Below, one piece after another: positions 1 to 6,286 of a DNA stretch of 11,936 bases. The position numbers and the translations under genes are program-made. Origin of the DNA: an uncultured Candidatus Melainabacteria bacterium. GTDB taxonomy: Bacteria; Cyanobacteriota; Vampirovibrionia; LMEP-6097. The stretch's first letter is position 1. Every line of letters begins with the position of its first letter. The stretch covers positions 1 to 11,936 of the forward strand of contig CALBDR010000096.1 of the NCBI GenBank assembly GCA_937927525.1. Direction: 5' to 3'. The notes under the pieces were generated by a model. It searched no databases and had not been told where the DNA came from. It saw only the letters and a program-made list of their open reading frames with translations.

Positions 1-200
1 GACTAGACTATCTATTTGTTAAATACGGCATACACGAAAGCCTAGAAGTAGAAGACACTGAAGAAAAAATAAATAAGCTAGAAGAAGAAATAGAATACAA
101 GAACGAAACTGTAGAAAGTCTTTTAGACATAATGGACGATCTAACAGAAAGTATGGAAATGTTCTCTAAAGAACTTTATAATTTAAAAGGATACCAGTAA
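1..200 (+). CDS. Hypothetical coiled-coil protein, C-terminal part only
   Basis: An open frame enters from the left edge (first full codon at 3) and ends with TAA at 198-200. The 65 visible residues are rich in Glu, Lys and Leu, with spacing such as INKLEEEIEY followed by a second helix-like stretch near the end, so the visible part is probably an alpha-helical coiled coil. I recognise no family. The final A of its stop is the A of the next gene's ATG, which implies co-transcription and translational coupling with the 200-580 gene. The start lies outside the window, so the length is unknown. No codon oddity distinguishes it from its neighbours. Confidence 0.75.
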   Translation, partial: LDYLFVKYGIHESLEVEDTEEKINKLEEEIEYKNETVESLLDIMDDLTESMEMFSKELYNLKGYQ

Positions 201-580
201 TGCAAAATTTATGGCGTGAAACAGTAATAAAACTAGAAAGCAACGACAAAAGCCCTGAAGATGTAGAGTGGGTAGGGGCTGAAGGTTACGGGCGTATAAC
301 CATAGAAGAATTTAAAAGGATAGCCCTGCACATAGAGTATGATGACGGCTTCGGAGGACAGGAAATAGCCTCAGATTTAGTAGTTGTAGGTAAAGATTTT
401 TGGTTAGAAAGACATGAGTATGACGGCAGCGAGTGGTGGGCGTATAAGACATTGCCTAAAAAACCTGAACCTAAAGAAATAAAAATATTCAGTGTAACTC
501 AGTTAGAGGAGAGGGATTGTTGGATGACCTTAGAAAACCTTGAAAAAGCGAAAGAAGAGGAAGATAATGAAACCATATAA
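200..580 (+). CDS. Phage accessory protein of unknown function, Trp-rich (126 aa)
   Basis: The ATG at 200 overlaps the previous stop by one base and has an AAAGGA ribosome site at 186-191, 8 nt upstream. The protein is acidic and Trp-rich. Its core, around residues 46-83, contains EYDDGFGGQEIA, DLVVVG, DFWLERHEYDGSEWW and a TLPKKP tail, a pattern I recall from small hypothetical proteins of many tailed phages, with no named function. It probably folds as a small alpha/beta domain with a helical acidic tail (residues 105-126). The last 14 bp overlap the next gene. No catalytic motif or membrane segment is visible. Confidence 0.8.
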   Translation: MQNLWRETVIKLESNDKSPEDVEWVGAEGYGRITIEEFKRIALHIEYDDGFGGQEIASDLVVVGKDFWLERHEYDGSEWWAYKTLPKKPEPKEIKIFSVTQLEERDCWMTLENLEKAKEEEDNETI

Positions 581-941
581 ACACGCAGTAGTATCAGCTA
601 ATAGATGGGGTGGAGTTCCTGAAGACTATCAAGAACTTCACGATTTCTTTGATATGACCAAGCAAAATGTTCCCGATATGAGGCATAGAATGATACTTCA
701 TAACTCATTCGGGATTTTTCTACTAGAAAAAATGTTTGGTAAGACAATTACCAACTCACATGGTAGAATAGTAAGTGTGAGGGACGTAGGAGAACAGCAC
801 GTAATAGAAGACTTAGGGTTTATCCCTACTCTTGAGAAATGCTTTTCTTCTATGAAACTAGAGAAATGGATGGGCGGACAAGTAGGTAAGAGCTATAAAA
901 TATCTCTTAACGAGAGCGATAAAATATCCCTAGTGGATTAA
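567..941 (+). CDS. DUF6915-like phage protein of unknown function (124 aa)
   Basis: I place the start at the ATG at 567 rather than the in-frame TTG at 540, because the purine run AGAAGAGGA at 553-561 is well spaced for 567 and the TTG would add only a lysine/arginine leader read from that same run. The protein opens MKPYKHAVVSANRWGG and contains DMRHRMILHNSFGIFLLEKM, then TITNSHGRIVSVRDVGEQHV, then EDLGFIPTLEKC. This pattern matches, as far as I remember it, the DUF6915 family of phage and bacterial proteins: a conserved HR..LH...GIF segment, a TITNSxGR segment and a GEQHV.EDLG.IP segment. The His-rich motifs could bind metal but no activity is known to me. It overlaps the upstream gene by 14 bp. 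Confidence 0.8.
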   Translation: MKPYKHAVVSANRWGGVPEDYQELHDFFDMTKQNVPDMRHRMILHNSFGIFLLEKMFGKTITNSHGRIVSVRDVGEQHVIEDLGFIPTLEKCFSSMKLEKWMGGQVGKSYKISLNESDKISLVD

Positions 942-956
942 AAGGAGTATGAACAA

Positions 957-1157
957 ATGCAATGTGAAAACTGCGGAGAGCCTATTAAAGAATTTACTTG
1001 CCAATGGTGCGAGGAAGAATTATATATTTGTGAAGAATTTTCAGATGTAGATGTAAATTATTCTGAAGAGTTCTTGTTAACAGCAGAAGAGCAAAAAATA
1101 GCATCAGAAAAGCGTTACCAGAAATGGAAACTACAAAGAGAGAAAGAAGGAATATAA
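957..1157 (+). CDS. Small zinc-ribbon-like protein (66 aa)
   Basis: The ATG at 957 follows an AAAGGAG ribosome site (941-947) by 9 nt. The first 18 residues hold two Cys pairs: C3-x2-C6 and C15-x2-C18 (MQCENCGEP and FTCQWCEE). This is the knuckle pattern of a minimal zinc ribbon. The remainder is acidic, ending in a basic/acidic helix (residues 44-66). Such mini zinc proteins in phages are often nucleic-acid or protein-binding adaptors, but the partner cannot be read from the sequence. The next gene begins 3 nt after its stop, and the GAAGGA near its 3' end serves as that gene's ribosome site. Confidence 0.72.
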   Translation: MQCENCGEPIKEFTCQWCEEELYICEEFSDVDVNYSEEFLLTAEEQKIASEKRYQKWKLQREKEGI

Positions 1158-1160
1158 AAA

Positions 1161-1475
1161 ATGAAAATATTTAATGAAATCAACAATAAACAATTCTTAC
1201 TGGAGCCTATTCTCGCTGATAGCGTGATTATTTGGCGTGATGGTTTAGAAGAGATAAAAATAAAAAAAGGAAATGGTATAGAAATTTGGGTGCATTTTTC
1301 TACTAATATAAAAGATGAGTTCAAAGCATTAAAATTAGACATTAATACAATTTCTAATATTGATGGAAAAATTACTAGAAACAAGTTCTATTACTCGGAT
1401 ATGGAAATAGATAATATACAAGCTATTGAATTAATTATTCAGGGCGAAAAATATTTGATTAATAAAAATGATTAA
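1161..1475 (+). CDS. Hypothetical protein, codon usage unlike its neighbours (104 aa)
   Basis: The ATG at 1161 has an AGAAGGA-type ribosome site just upstream, overlapping the end of the previous gene. I do not recognise the product. It is Ile- and Asn-rich, with alternating hydrophobic residues (IEIWVHFS, QAIELIIQGEKYLI) suggesting a small beta-rich domain, no membrane segment and no metal site. Isoleucine is written mostly ATT (about 12 ATT against 7 ATA), and CGT, CTC and GTG codons appear, whereas neighbouring genes favour ATA, AGA and TTA. That bias suggests more recent acquisition. It ends just before the ribosome site of the 1507 gene. Confidence 0.72.
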   Translation: MKIFNEINNKQFLLEPILADSVIIWRDGLEEIKIKKGNGIEIWVHFSTNIKDEFKALKLDINTISNIDGKITRNKFYYSDMEIDNIQAIELIIQGEKYLINKND

Positions 1476-1506
1476 CAGTTTGAAAAAAAATAAAGGAGCA
1501 ACACAA

Positions 1507-1986
1507 ATGAGTAGAGAAGCAGAAATACAACTAGAACTAGAGAAGTTAGAAAACCAAATAAAAGAGAAGGAAAAAGAACTTCGAGAGATTAAAAGAGAAA
1601 GAGGGGTAAAACTTTTCGCTGAAAGAATTAAAGAACTATTCGAGGAAGTACCTGAGTTAATAAGATTTGAGTGGGAACAGTACACTCCTTATTTTAATGA
1701 TGGCTCACCTTGCGAGTTTGACGTTTACCCTCCAAGCGACTTTGAAGTAACTAAAGAATTTAAAGACAGTTTGAAGGAAGACGTAGACTATTTCTCTAGC
1801 TACGAAGATAATTACATTTACCCTCTAAGTAAAAGTGAGAATGTCAAGGTAAGAACTTTAGTAAACTTTAAATATGAATTAGCAACCTCACCTGATGTTA
1901 TGAATAGCTTATTTGGTGACCATGCAAAGGTTATAGTCACTAAGGATAGTATAGAAGTAATAGATATAGAGAAGGAGCATGACTAA
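1507..1986 (+). CDS. Phage protein with N-terminal coiled coil, function unknown (159 aa)
   Basis: The ATG at 1507 is preferred to the in-frame ATG at 1468, because GGAG (1495-1498) sits 8 nt upstream of 1507 while 1468 has no ribosome site and overlaps the previous gene. Residues 1-33 form a strongly heptad-like, charged coiled coil (LELEKLENQIKEKEKEL). The following domain contains FEWEQYTPYFNDGSPCEF around residues 53-70, and the C-terminus has LFGDHAKVIV then an acidic EKEHD end. I recall this QYTPYFNDG...FGDH combination from many phage hypothetical proteins; it has no assigned role. The stop overlaps the next ATG (TAATG). Confidence 0.8.
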   Translation: MSREAEIQLELEKLENQIKEKEKELREIKRERGVKLFAERIKELFEEVPELIRFEWEQYTPYFNDGSPCEFDVYPPSDFEVTKEFKDSLKEDVDYFSSYEDNYIYPLSKSENVKVRTLVNFKYELATSPDVMNSLFGDHAKVIVTKDSIEVIDIEKEHD

Positions 1987-2213
1987 TGTACGAATACAAA
2001 TACGAGATGCCGCAGGAGACTAGGCAGAAACTAATGAAAGCTATTAACAAAGATTTTCATGCCGTAGAATATGGGGATGAAAGAATGGAGCAGGGTTATA
2101 GGGAGGCTTTGTTTAATATGTTCTACCTTATAACTTCTCTTAAAGAGCCTGAAATAGAAGTCCCCTACACGTGCAATGGCGATGTTAAGGTCGAGTGTGA
2201 GTATGGAGATTAA
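1986..2213 (+). CDS. Hypothetical protein (75 aa), last gene of the left cassette
   Basis: The ATG at 1986 overlaps the previous stop by one base. The AGAAGGAG sequence at about 1970-1977 provides a ribosome site 8 nt upstream. The protein is small and mostly helical in appearance up to residue 53, with a short strand-like end containing two cysteines (YTCNGDVKVECEYGD). I recognise no family and no motif. It is the final gene before a 114-bp non-coding gap that holds a terminator and a promoter, so it probably closes the left operon. Confidence 0.7.
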   Translation: MYEYKYEMPQETRQKLMKAINKDFHAVEYGDERMEQGYREALFNMFYLITSLKEPEIEVPYTCNGDVKVECEYGD

Positions 2214-2273
2214 TAAATGCTGCTATTTTTATTAACAATTAAACATTAAAATATAAATTTAAAACCTAGAACG

Positions 2274-2306
2274 AAGATGAGTAATATTTAATGTTACTCA
2301 TTTTTT
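2274..2306 (+). terminator. Intrinsic terminator ending the left gene cassette
   Basis: ATGAGTAA (2277-2284) pairs perfectly with TTACTCAT (2294-2301) around a 9-nt loop. The stem can be extended by weak pairs at its base, and a run of T's follows (2301-2306), then GTTTTT. It lies 60 bp after the stop of the last cassette gene and immediately before the -10 box of the next unit, so it separates two transcription programmes. The stem is AT-rich, so read-through is likely. The sequence 2214-2273 upstream of it is AT-rich and shows nothing else. Confidence 0.75.
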
Positions 2307-2311
2307 GTTTT

Positions 2312-2320
2312 TGGTATAAT
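2312..2320 (+). promoter_or_regulatory. Leaderless-type promoter (extended -10) for the 2328 gene
   Basis: TGGTATAAT: a perfect TATAAT (2315-2320) with an extended-10 TG. It is followed by 7 nt and the ATG at 2328. The expected start of transcription is the A of that ATG or the base before it, so the mRNA should have essentially no leader. No -35 resembling TTGACA lies 16-18 nt upstream; that position is inside the terminator stem. Confidence 0.7.
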
Positions 2321-2327
2321 AAATTAC

Positions 2328-2561
2328 ATGAAAGACATTAGCTTATTTAAAGCCCCTGATAAATTTATAGAGGATCTATGCTCCAAGCTCAGTAAAAGAG
2401 AGTCTACTGTTTTATACAGACTTTGCAAATACCTACTTGAAGGCAGGCATCTACACCCAGAAGCTACCATTCAGGATATACCTATAAAAGAATTAACTAA
2501 TGCTTTATTAAGAACTGGATTTAAACTAAAAAGTAAACTGTATAAAGAGGAAAATAAATGA
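2328..2561 (+). CDS. Hypothetical protein opening the RNA-repair operon (77 aa)
   Basis: The ATG at 2328 has no ribosome site, but a perfect -10 box ends 7 nt before it, so it is the likely leaderless first gene of this unit. The product is a small, probably all-helical basic protein (FIEDLCSKLSKRESTVLYRL, then IKELTNALLRTGFKLKSKL). It has some resemblance to a winged-helix or helix-turn-helix layout but nothing decisive. It overlaps the kinase-phosphatase-ligase gene by 4 bp (ATGA), so the two are translationally coupled. It could be a regulator or a partner of the repair enzyme; neither is shown by the sequence. Confidence 0.72.
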   Translation: MKDISLFKAPDKFIEDLCSKLSKRESTVLYRLCKYLLEGRHLHPEATIQDIPIKELTNALLRTGFKLKSKLYKEENK

Positions 2562-4750
2562 GAATACTAACATTTTTAAGAGGTGTGTCAGGAACAGGTA
2601 AAAGCACTTGGATCGAAGACAATCACCTAAAGCCTTACACCATAAGTCCCGATGAACTTAGACTACAACTAGCAGGCGTTAAATATAATACTGAGTTAGA
2701 CGGTTTTGGTATATCACAAGACAGAGATAAAGAAGTATGGAGACTTGTTAAAGAATCTGTAGAGTTCAGAATGAGACAAGGACAGACTATTTATTTAGAC
2801 GCTACGTTTAAAAATTTAAAGTCTATGCAACCTTTTATAGACCTATGTAAGAAATATTTTTATAAATGGACTTGTAAGGATTTCGGGACTGAACCTGTAT
2901 GCGATAATTCGGATAGAGGCATAAAGTCTGTTCCTGAATCTGTAGTAGAAAGACAAAAAGAATTATACGAAGAAGTTATACCTGAAATAAAATACGAAGA
3001 CAGGTTCGATACTGCAGTTCCTACTATCCCTGCATACAAAAATATTTATTTTATAGGAGATATCCATGGCTGCTATGAGCCTCTTTATAAATTTCTGTCC
3101 TCTGTAGATGTTCATGACCATAACAACGGTTTTGTTTTCATAGGAGATTACTTAGATAGAGGCCCTGATAATTTAAAGACTTTTGATCTTATCTACTCTC
3201 TAGTAAATAACAGCAATGTGCACCTTGTAATGGGAAATCACGAAGTTCACTGGGTAGATTATTTAACAGGCAATAAAAAATACTTATCTACTACATTTGG
3301 CAGAGAAACTTTGCCTGAGTTACTTAAAGAATATCCAGAAAAAGAACTTAAGAAGATGTTTAAAGATATTCTTAATAAAACTAGAGATTGTTTTTTGTTC
3401 AATAACCCTTACAGTGCTTTCCCTTTTTTAGACGAGATTCTTTTAGTGAGTCATGCTGGGGTAGACGTTAATACTTATTATCACTTAAACAATCACTTTC
3501 TTATTAACCTTCCTTCTTCGGTTGTATGGAAAGGGGTTAGAGGTTATGACTTTCTTCCCTATAAAGGTTATGAATTTTCTCCTCATGAAAGTACAAAATT
3601 AGAGTTTCAAATACACGGGCACAGAAACAATAAACCTAAACTAGATATATATTACTCAACCACTGGCATAACTGGCGTGTGCCTAGAATCTAAAGTAGAA
3701 TCGGGAGGCAAACTATCTGTATTAAACATAGGACAAAAAGGTATAAAAGATTTAAGTATCGATAGCCCTAGAGTAAATAACACAGAAGCTTCTAGTTCTT
3801 TTATAGAATCTTTAGAAGAAGAAATAAGGCATAAAAGAGTTAAGAAAAAAACTTATGGTCACATAGACTCTTATATATTTGATAGAAAAGTTTTTTATAA
3901 AGGTCTATGGAATAATGTAAATAGTAAAGCTAGAGGTTTGTTTATTAATAATCAGACTAATAATATAGTTGCTAGAGGTTATGATAAGTTTTTTAATTTT
4001 GGTGAGGAATTAGCTCCTAGTCCCGAATCACTTGCATACCCTGTAACTGTCTATGCTAAAGAAAATGGATTTCTAGGTATTCTATCATGGGACGAACACA
4101 CTAAAGACTTATTTATCTCGTCTAAGTCTAGCCCTACCTCAGACTTCTCCCAGATGTTCAAAGAAATACTATTTACAGACTGCTCAGAGGCTGCTGTTAA
4201 AGAGTTTATGAACACTTCGGGACTAGGCTATACTCTAGTCTTTGAAGTTATAGATCCCATAAGAGATCCTCATGTTATCAAGTACGATACCCCTAAAGTA
4301 GTTTTGTTGGATATGATAGAAAATTCAGAGAACTTTAAACTAGCTAAAGAATCCTTACTTAAACAAGCAGCTAAAGTATTAGGCTGTGAAATTAAGAAAA
4401 GAGTTACTACTTTTAAAACTCCTGATGAACTAACTAAATTTATAGAAGCTAAAATGCAGTATACTTTTGATGTAACTGAAGTCAATAATTACGATAAAAC
4501 TGAAGGTTATGTAATCAGAGATATTCATAATAAAATGGCTAAGATTAAGTTACCTTTCTATAAAGACGTTAGATACCTAAGAGAAGAATTTAAAAGAGCC
4601 GAGAAAACTAAAGAGTTTGATATTGAAAGAGTAAGGCATGATTGCCCTATAGCCTGCGAATTAATGAGTTTAGGCTATGAGGAGTTTTGCAAACTAGAGG
4701 GACGGAACTTAGTAGAAAAAGTGTATAACTTTATAGGAGATTTTGAATGA
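2558..4750 (+). CDS. Three-domain RNA end-healing and sealing enzyme: polynucleotide kinase, metallophosphatase, RNA ligase
   Basis: The GAGG ribosome site (2547-2550) precedes the ATG by 7 nt. The 730 residues contain three enzymes in order. (1) A P-loop polynucleotide kinase, about 1-155: Walker A GVSGTGKS (9-16), SPDELR with D32 as candidate general base, and DAT at 81-83. (2) A calcineurin-like phosphatase, about 161-395, with the full metal set: GDIHG (167-171), GDYLDRG (196-202), GNHE (226-229), SHAG (298-301) and HGH (353-355). (3) An RNA ligase of the T4 Rnl1/fungal Trl1 type, about 430-670: ARGLF (458-462), RGYDKFFN (473-480), nucleotidyl-acceptor K501 in KENG, FEVIDP (562-567), EGYVIR (649-654) and KIK (662-664). 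Kinase-phosphatase-ligase order is that of bacterial Pnkp, but the ligase motifs are tRNA-ligase-like. It should phosphorylate 5'-OH, remove 2',3'-phosphate and reseal cut RNA such as tRNA. The stop overlaps the methylase ATG. Confidence 0.9.
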   Translation: MRILTFLRGVSGTGKSTWIEDNHLKPYTISPDELRLQLAGVKYNTELDGFGISQDRDKEVWRLVKESVEFRMRQGQTIYLDATFKNLKSMQPFIDLCKKYFYKWTCKDFGTEPVCDNSDRGIKSVPESVVERQKELYEEVIPEIKYEDRFDTAVPTIPAYKNIYFIGDIHGCYEPLYKFLSSVDVHDHNNGFVFIGDYLDRGPDNLKTFDLIYSLVNNSNVHLVMGNHEVHWVDYLTGNKKYLSTTFGRETLPELLKEYPEKELKKMFKDILNKTRDCFLFNNPYSAFPFLDEILLVSHAGVDVNTYYHLNNHFLINLPSSVVWKGVRGYDFLPYKGYEFSPHESTKLEFQIHGHRNNKPKLDIYYSTTGITGVCLESKVESGGKLSVLNIGQKGIKDLSIDSPRVNNTEASSSFIESLEEEIRHKRVKKKTYGHIDSYIFDRKVFYKGLWNNVNSKARGLFINNQTNNIVARGYDKFFNFGEELAPSPESLAYPVTVYAKENGFLGILSWDEHTKDLFISSKSSPTSDFSQMFKEILFTDCSEAAVKEFMNTSGLGYTLVFEVIDPIRDPHVIKYDTPKVVLLDMIENSENFKLAKESLLKQAAKVLGCEIKKRVTTFKTPDELTKFIEAKMQYTFDVTEVNNYDKTEGYVIRDIHNKMAKIKLPFYKDVRYLREEFKRAEKTKEFDIERVRHDCPIACELMSLGYEEFCKLEGRNLVEKVYNFIGDFE

Positions 4751-5541
4751 TAAAAACACCATTAAGATATCCTGGAGGTAAATCTAAAGCTATTAAGTTC
4801 TTAGCTCCTTACATACCAGAATTTAAAGAGTTTAGAGAACCTTTTGTAGGAGGTGGGTCAATGTTTATATATTTAGCCCAGAAGTTTCCTAATACTAATA
4901 TGTGGATTAATGATTTGAATTCTTCTGTTAGTCTTTTTTGGTACAATTTAAAGAATAGTCCAGATTTATTAGTGTGTTTGGTTCAAGCAGCTAAAGACTC
5001 AGGAATCTCAGGTAAAGACCTTTATAACATTAAAAAGAATGAAATAAGCTACGGCTTAGATAAGGCTGTACGCTTTTTTATTTTAAACAGAATAACATTC
5101 TCAGGCTGTGCAGAATCTGGAGGTTATTCACAAAATGCTTTTGAGAAAAGATTTACCCAATCTTCTATAGATAGGTTAAAAGCTTTACCTCCGCTACTTA
5201 AAAACGTTAAGGTTACTAGTGAAGATTATCAACTTTTATTAGAGGAAGAAGGCGAAGACGTTTTTATATTTTTAGATCCTCCTTATTTAAGTGCTACTAA
5301 ATCTAAGCTATATGGGAAGAATGGGGACTTGCATACTAGTTTTGACCATAATAGATTAGCTAATAGTTTAAAAGAATGTAAACATAAGTGGATGATGACT
5401 TATGACGATTGCGAAGAAATTAGAGATTTATATAGCTTTGCAAATATAATCCCATGGAAATTGCAATATGGAATGAATAACGTAAACAAAAAAGAATGCA
5501 AGAAAGGCGGAGAATTATTAATTTCTAACTATTTAACTTGA
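4747..5541 (+). CDS. dam: Orphan Dam-type DNA N6-adenine methyltransferase (264 aa)
   Basis: GGAG (4736-4739) lies 7 nt before the ATG, which overlaps the previous stop (ATGA). The protein has the layout of the D12/alpha class of adenine methyltransferases: RYPGGKSK (7-14) and EPFVGGGSMF (31-40) for S-adenosylmethionine binding, ND at 55-56, a central target-recognition part, and the catalytic DPPY at 177-180. Its length is normal for Dam (about 260-280). There is no restriction endonuclease beside it, so it is an orphan methylase, probably protecting phage DNA from host nucleases or altering regulation. GATC is the commonest target in this family, and about 27 GATC sites are visible in the window by hand count, but specificity is inference. 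The stop TGA is embedded in the -35 box of the next promoter. Confidence 0.92.
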   Translation: MIKTPLRYPGGKSKAIKFLAPYIPEFKEFREPFVGGGSMFIYLAQKFPNTNMWINDLNSSVSLFWYNLKNSPDLLVCLVQAAKDSGISGKDLYNIKKNEISYGLDKAVRFFILNRITFSGCAESGGYSQNAFEKRFTQSSIDRLKALPPLLKNVKVTSEDYQLLLEEEGEDVFIFLDPPYLSATKSKLYGKNGDLHTSFDHNRLANSLKECKHKWMMTYDDCEEIRDLYSFANIIPWKLQYGMNNVNKKECKKGGELLISNYLT

Positions 5542-5566
5542 CGTTAACTTTAATGTAGTATATAGT
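5538..5566 (+). promoter_or_regulatory. Classical sigma-70 promoter with leader and ribosome site
   Basis: TTGACG (5538-5543), a 17-nt spacer and TATAGT (5561-5566). The predicted start near 5573 leaves a leader of about 16 nt that just holds AAGGAG (5575-5580) 8 nt before the ATG at 5589. The -35 box contains the TGA stop of the methylase gene. This is the only site in the window with a good -35 at ideal spacing, in contrast to the leaderless-type promoters. Confidence 0.8.
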
Positions 5567-5588
5567 TTTTACTTAAGGAGAAAAAAAT

Positions 5589-5747
5589 ATGAACGAAGAA
5601 AGAAAAGAATACTTAAAAGAATTGTCTGAGGATTATGGTGTCGATTTAGTTACTGTATTTTCTTTAGCTAGTATATTAGGCGAGAATGAAGATCACGATG
5701 GACTTATTTCAGCTTTAGAGGATATAGAAAGTTCGGAGGAATACTAG
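5589..5747 (+). CDS. Small acidic phage protein of unknown function (52 aa)
   Basis: The ATG at 5589 has a strong AAGGAG ribosome site at 5575-5580, and the frame runs to TAG at 5745-5747. The 52-residue product is acidic and helical: it begins MNEERKEYLKELSEDYGVDL, continues VFSLASILGENEDHDGLI and ends in an acidic tail (ALEDIESSEEY). The YGVDL...ILGENEDHDGL pattern resembles short hypothetical proteins I recall from other tailed phages, with no assigned role. It is the first gene behind the classical promoter at 5538 and is followed after 1 nt by the next start; GGAGG near its 3' end is that gene's ribosome site. Confidence 0.75.
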   Translation: MNEERKEYLKELSEDYGVDLVTVFSLASILGENEDHDGLISALEDIESSEEY

Positions 5748-5748
5748 T

Positions 5749-6126
5749 ATGAAAAGATTAGAAATATGGCAAAAAGAAGCTAGTATATTAGGGGTAGACT
5801 TGGACTCTGCCCTATGCAATGCCTTAGAGAAACTTAGCGTTTCGTGCCAAAAGAATGTTATAACCAAAAATAAAGAAATAATTAAATTAAAAGAAAAAAG
5901 ACAACTTCTTTTAGATTGTCAATACGATAGAGAAGCTGAAGAAATAAATGAGTTGATAAAAGCCAAATCCGAAGTATTAGCAGGACTTAAATCTTTACAG
6001 AGAGACTCACAAAGAAGTCATAATTCTATAATAAGGTGTTTGGAGCTATGCCAAGATAGGTTAAAGCAAGTATGCTCCGATCTAAACGTTTATGATCATT
6101 TACAAAGGAAAGGAGAAAAACAATGA
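5749..6126 (+). CDS. Coiled-coil protein of unknown function (125 aa)
   Basis: GGAGG at 5735-5739 stands 9 nt before the ATG. The protein is almost entirely helical with heptad-like charged stretches (KNKEIIKLKEKRQLLLDCQ, then REAEEINELIKAKSEVLAGL), about residues 38-112, and has six cysteines scattered through it (C23, C33, C57 and three between about 95 and 110). I recognise no family. It is the second gene of the 5589 unit and overlaps the next start by 4 bp (ATGA), so translation of the following miniprotein is probably coupled to it. Confidence 0.75.
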   Translation: MKRLEIWQKEASILGVDLDSALCNALEKLSVSCQKNVITKNKEIIKLKEKRQLLLDCQYDREAEEINELIKAKSEVLAGLKSLQRDSQRSHNSIIRCLELCQDRLKQVCSDLNVYDHLQRKGEKQ

Positions 6127-6218
6127 AAACTGAACTAGACATTATAAGATACTTATATAATACTGGACTAATCACAGAAGAGTATTTTATGAAAAGATAT
6201 AAAGAACTACAAAACTAA
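6123..6218 (+). CDS. Stand-alone SHOCT-like miniprotein (31 aa)
   Basis: A short frame starts at the ATG at 6123, overlapping the previous stop (ATGA), with a near-perfect AAAGGAG (6109-6115) 7 nt upstream, and ends with TAA at 6216-6218. The core, IIRYLYNTGLITEEYFMKRY then KEL, follows the SHOCT pattern (L..L...G.IT.EEF...K..L): two short helices joined by a G-x-IT-x-E-E-[FY] turn. SHOCT usually sits at the C-terminus of larger proteins as an oligomerisation or docking element; here it is the whole protein. The ribosome site, the coupling overlap and the motif make it a credible gene despite its size. Confidence 0.7.
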   Translation: MKTELDIIRYLYNTGLITEEYFMKRYKELQN

Positions 6219-6227
6219 TGATATAAT
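6219..6227 (+). promoter_or_regulatory. Leaderless-type promoter (extended -10) for the 6234 gene
   Basis: TGATATAAT: a perfect TATAAT (6222-6227) with an extended-10 TG, ending 6 nt before the ATG at 6234. The A of the ATG is at the expected +1. No TTGACA-like -35 is seen at 16-18 nt. The TG falls just after the stop of the SHOCT-like gene. Confidence 0.7.
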
Positions 6228-6233
6228 GTAGAT

Positions 6234-6286
6234 ATGCCCGAAATACCCAAATTAGTATTAGCAAGACTACACGGGCATCATTTTTT
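6234..6286 (+). other. Start-codon hairpin followed by T tract (possible attenuator)
   Basis: ATGCCCG (6234-6240), which includes the start codon, is the exact reverse complement of CGGGCAT (6272-6278). The 31-nt loop is large. TCA-type bases and then six T's (6281-6286) follow, so the structure resembles an intrinsic terminator inside the coding region. It could mask a leaderless start codon or attenuate transcription. A 7-bp match in a coding region may also be chance. Confidence 0.35.

Noticed and set aside
540..566. TTG start adding nine basic residues to the 567-941 gene
   Set aside because: The added residues are only a reading of the purine-rich ribosome site of the ATG at 567, which is better placed and matches the family start.
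949..951. ATG six bases upstream of the zinc-ribbon gene, in another frame
   Set aside because: Its frame stops after about 35 codons without a recognisable product, while the frame from 957 has the paired-Cys motif and better ribosome-site spacing.
1115..1384. Reverse-strand open frame of 89 codons, and similar ones at 1431-1685, 4270-4485, 6385-6603 and 8057-8272
   Set aside because: All lie opposite well-supported + strand genes, have low-complexity Ser/Phe/Leu-rich products typical of the antisense of Lys/Glu-rich genes, and lack ribosome sites or promoters.
1468..1506. Upstream ATG start for the 1507-1986 gene
   Set aside because: No ribosome site precedes it, it overlaps the previous gene, and GGAG is ideally placed for the ATG at 1507.
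4747..5541. Possible alternative genetic code (TGA read as Trp), considered because of the AT-rich, mini-gene layout
   Set aside because: Several well-defined genes, including the repair enzyme, methylase and endolysin, end at TGA where the family ends or the next gene starts, and Trp is written TGG throughout.
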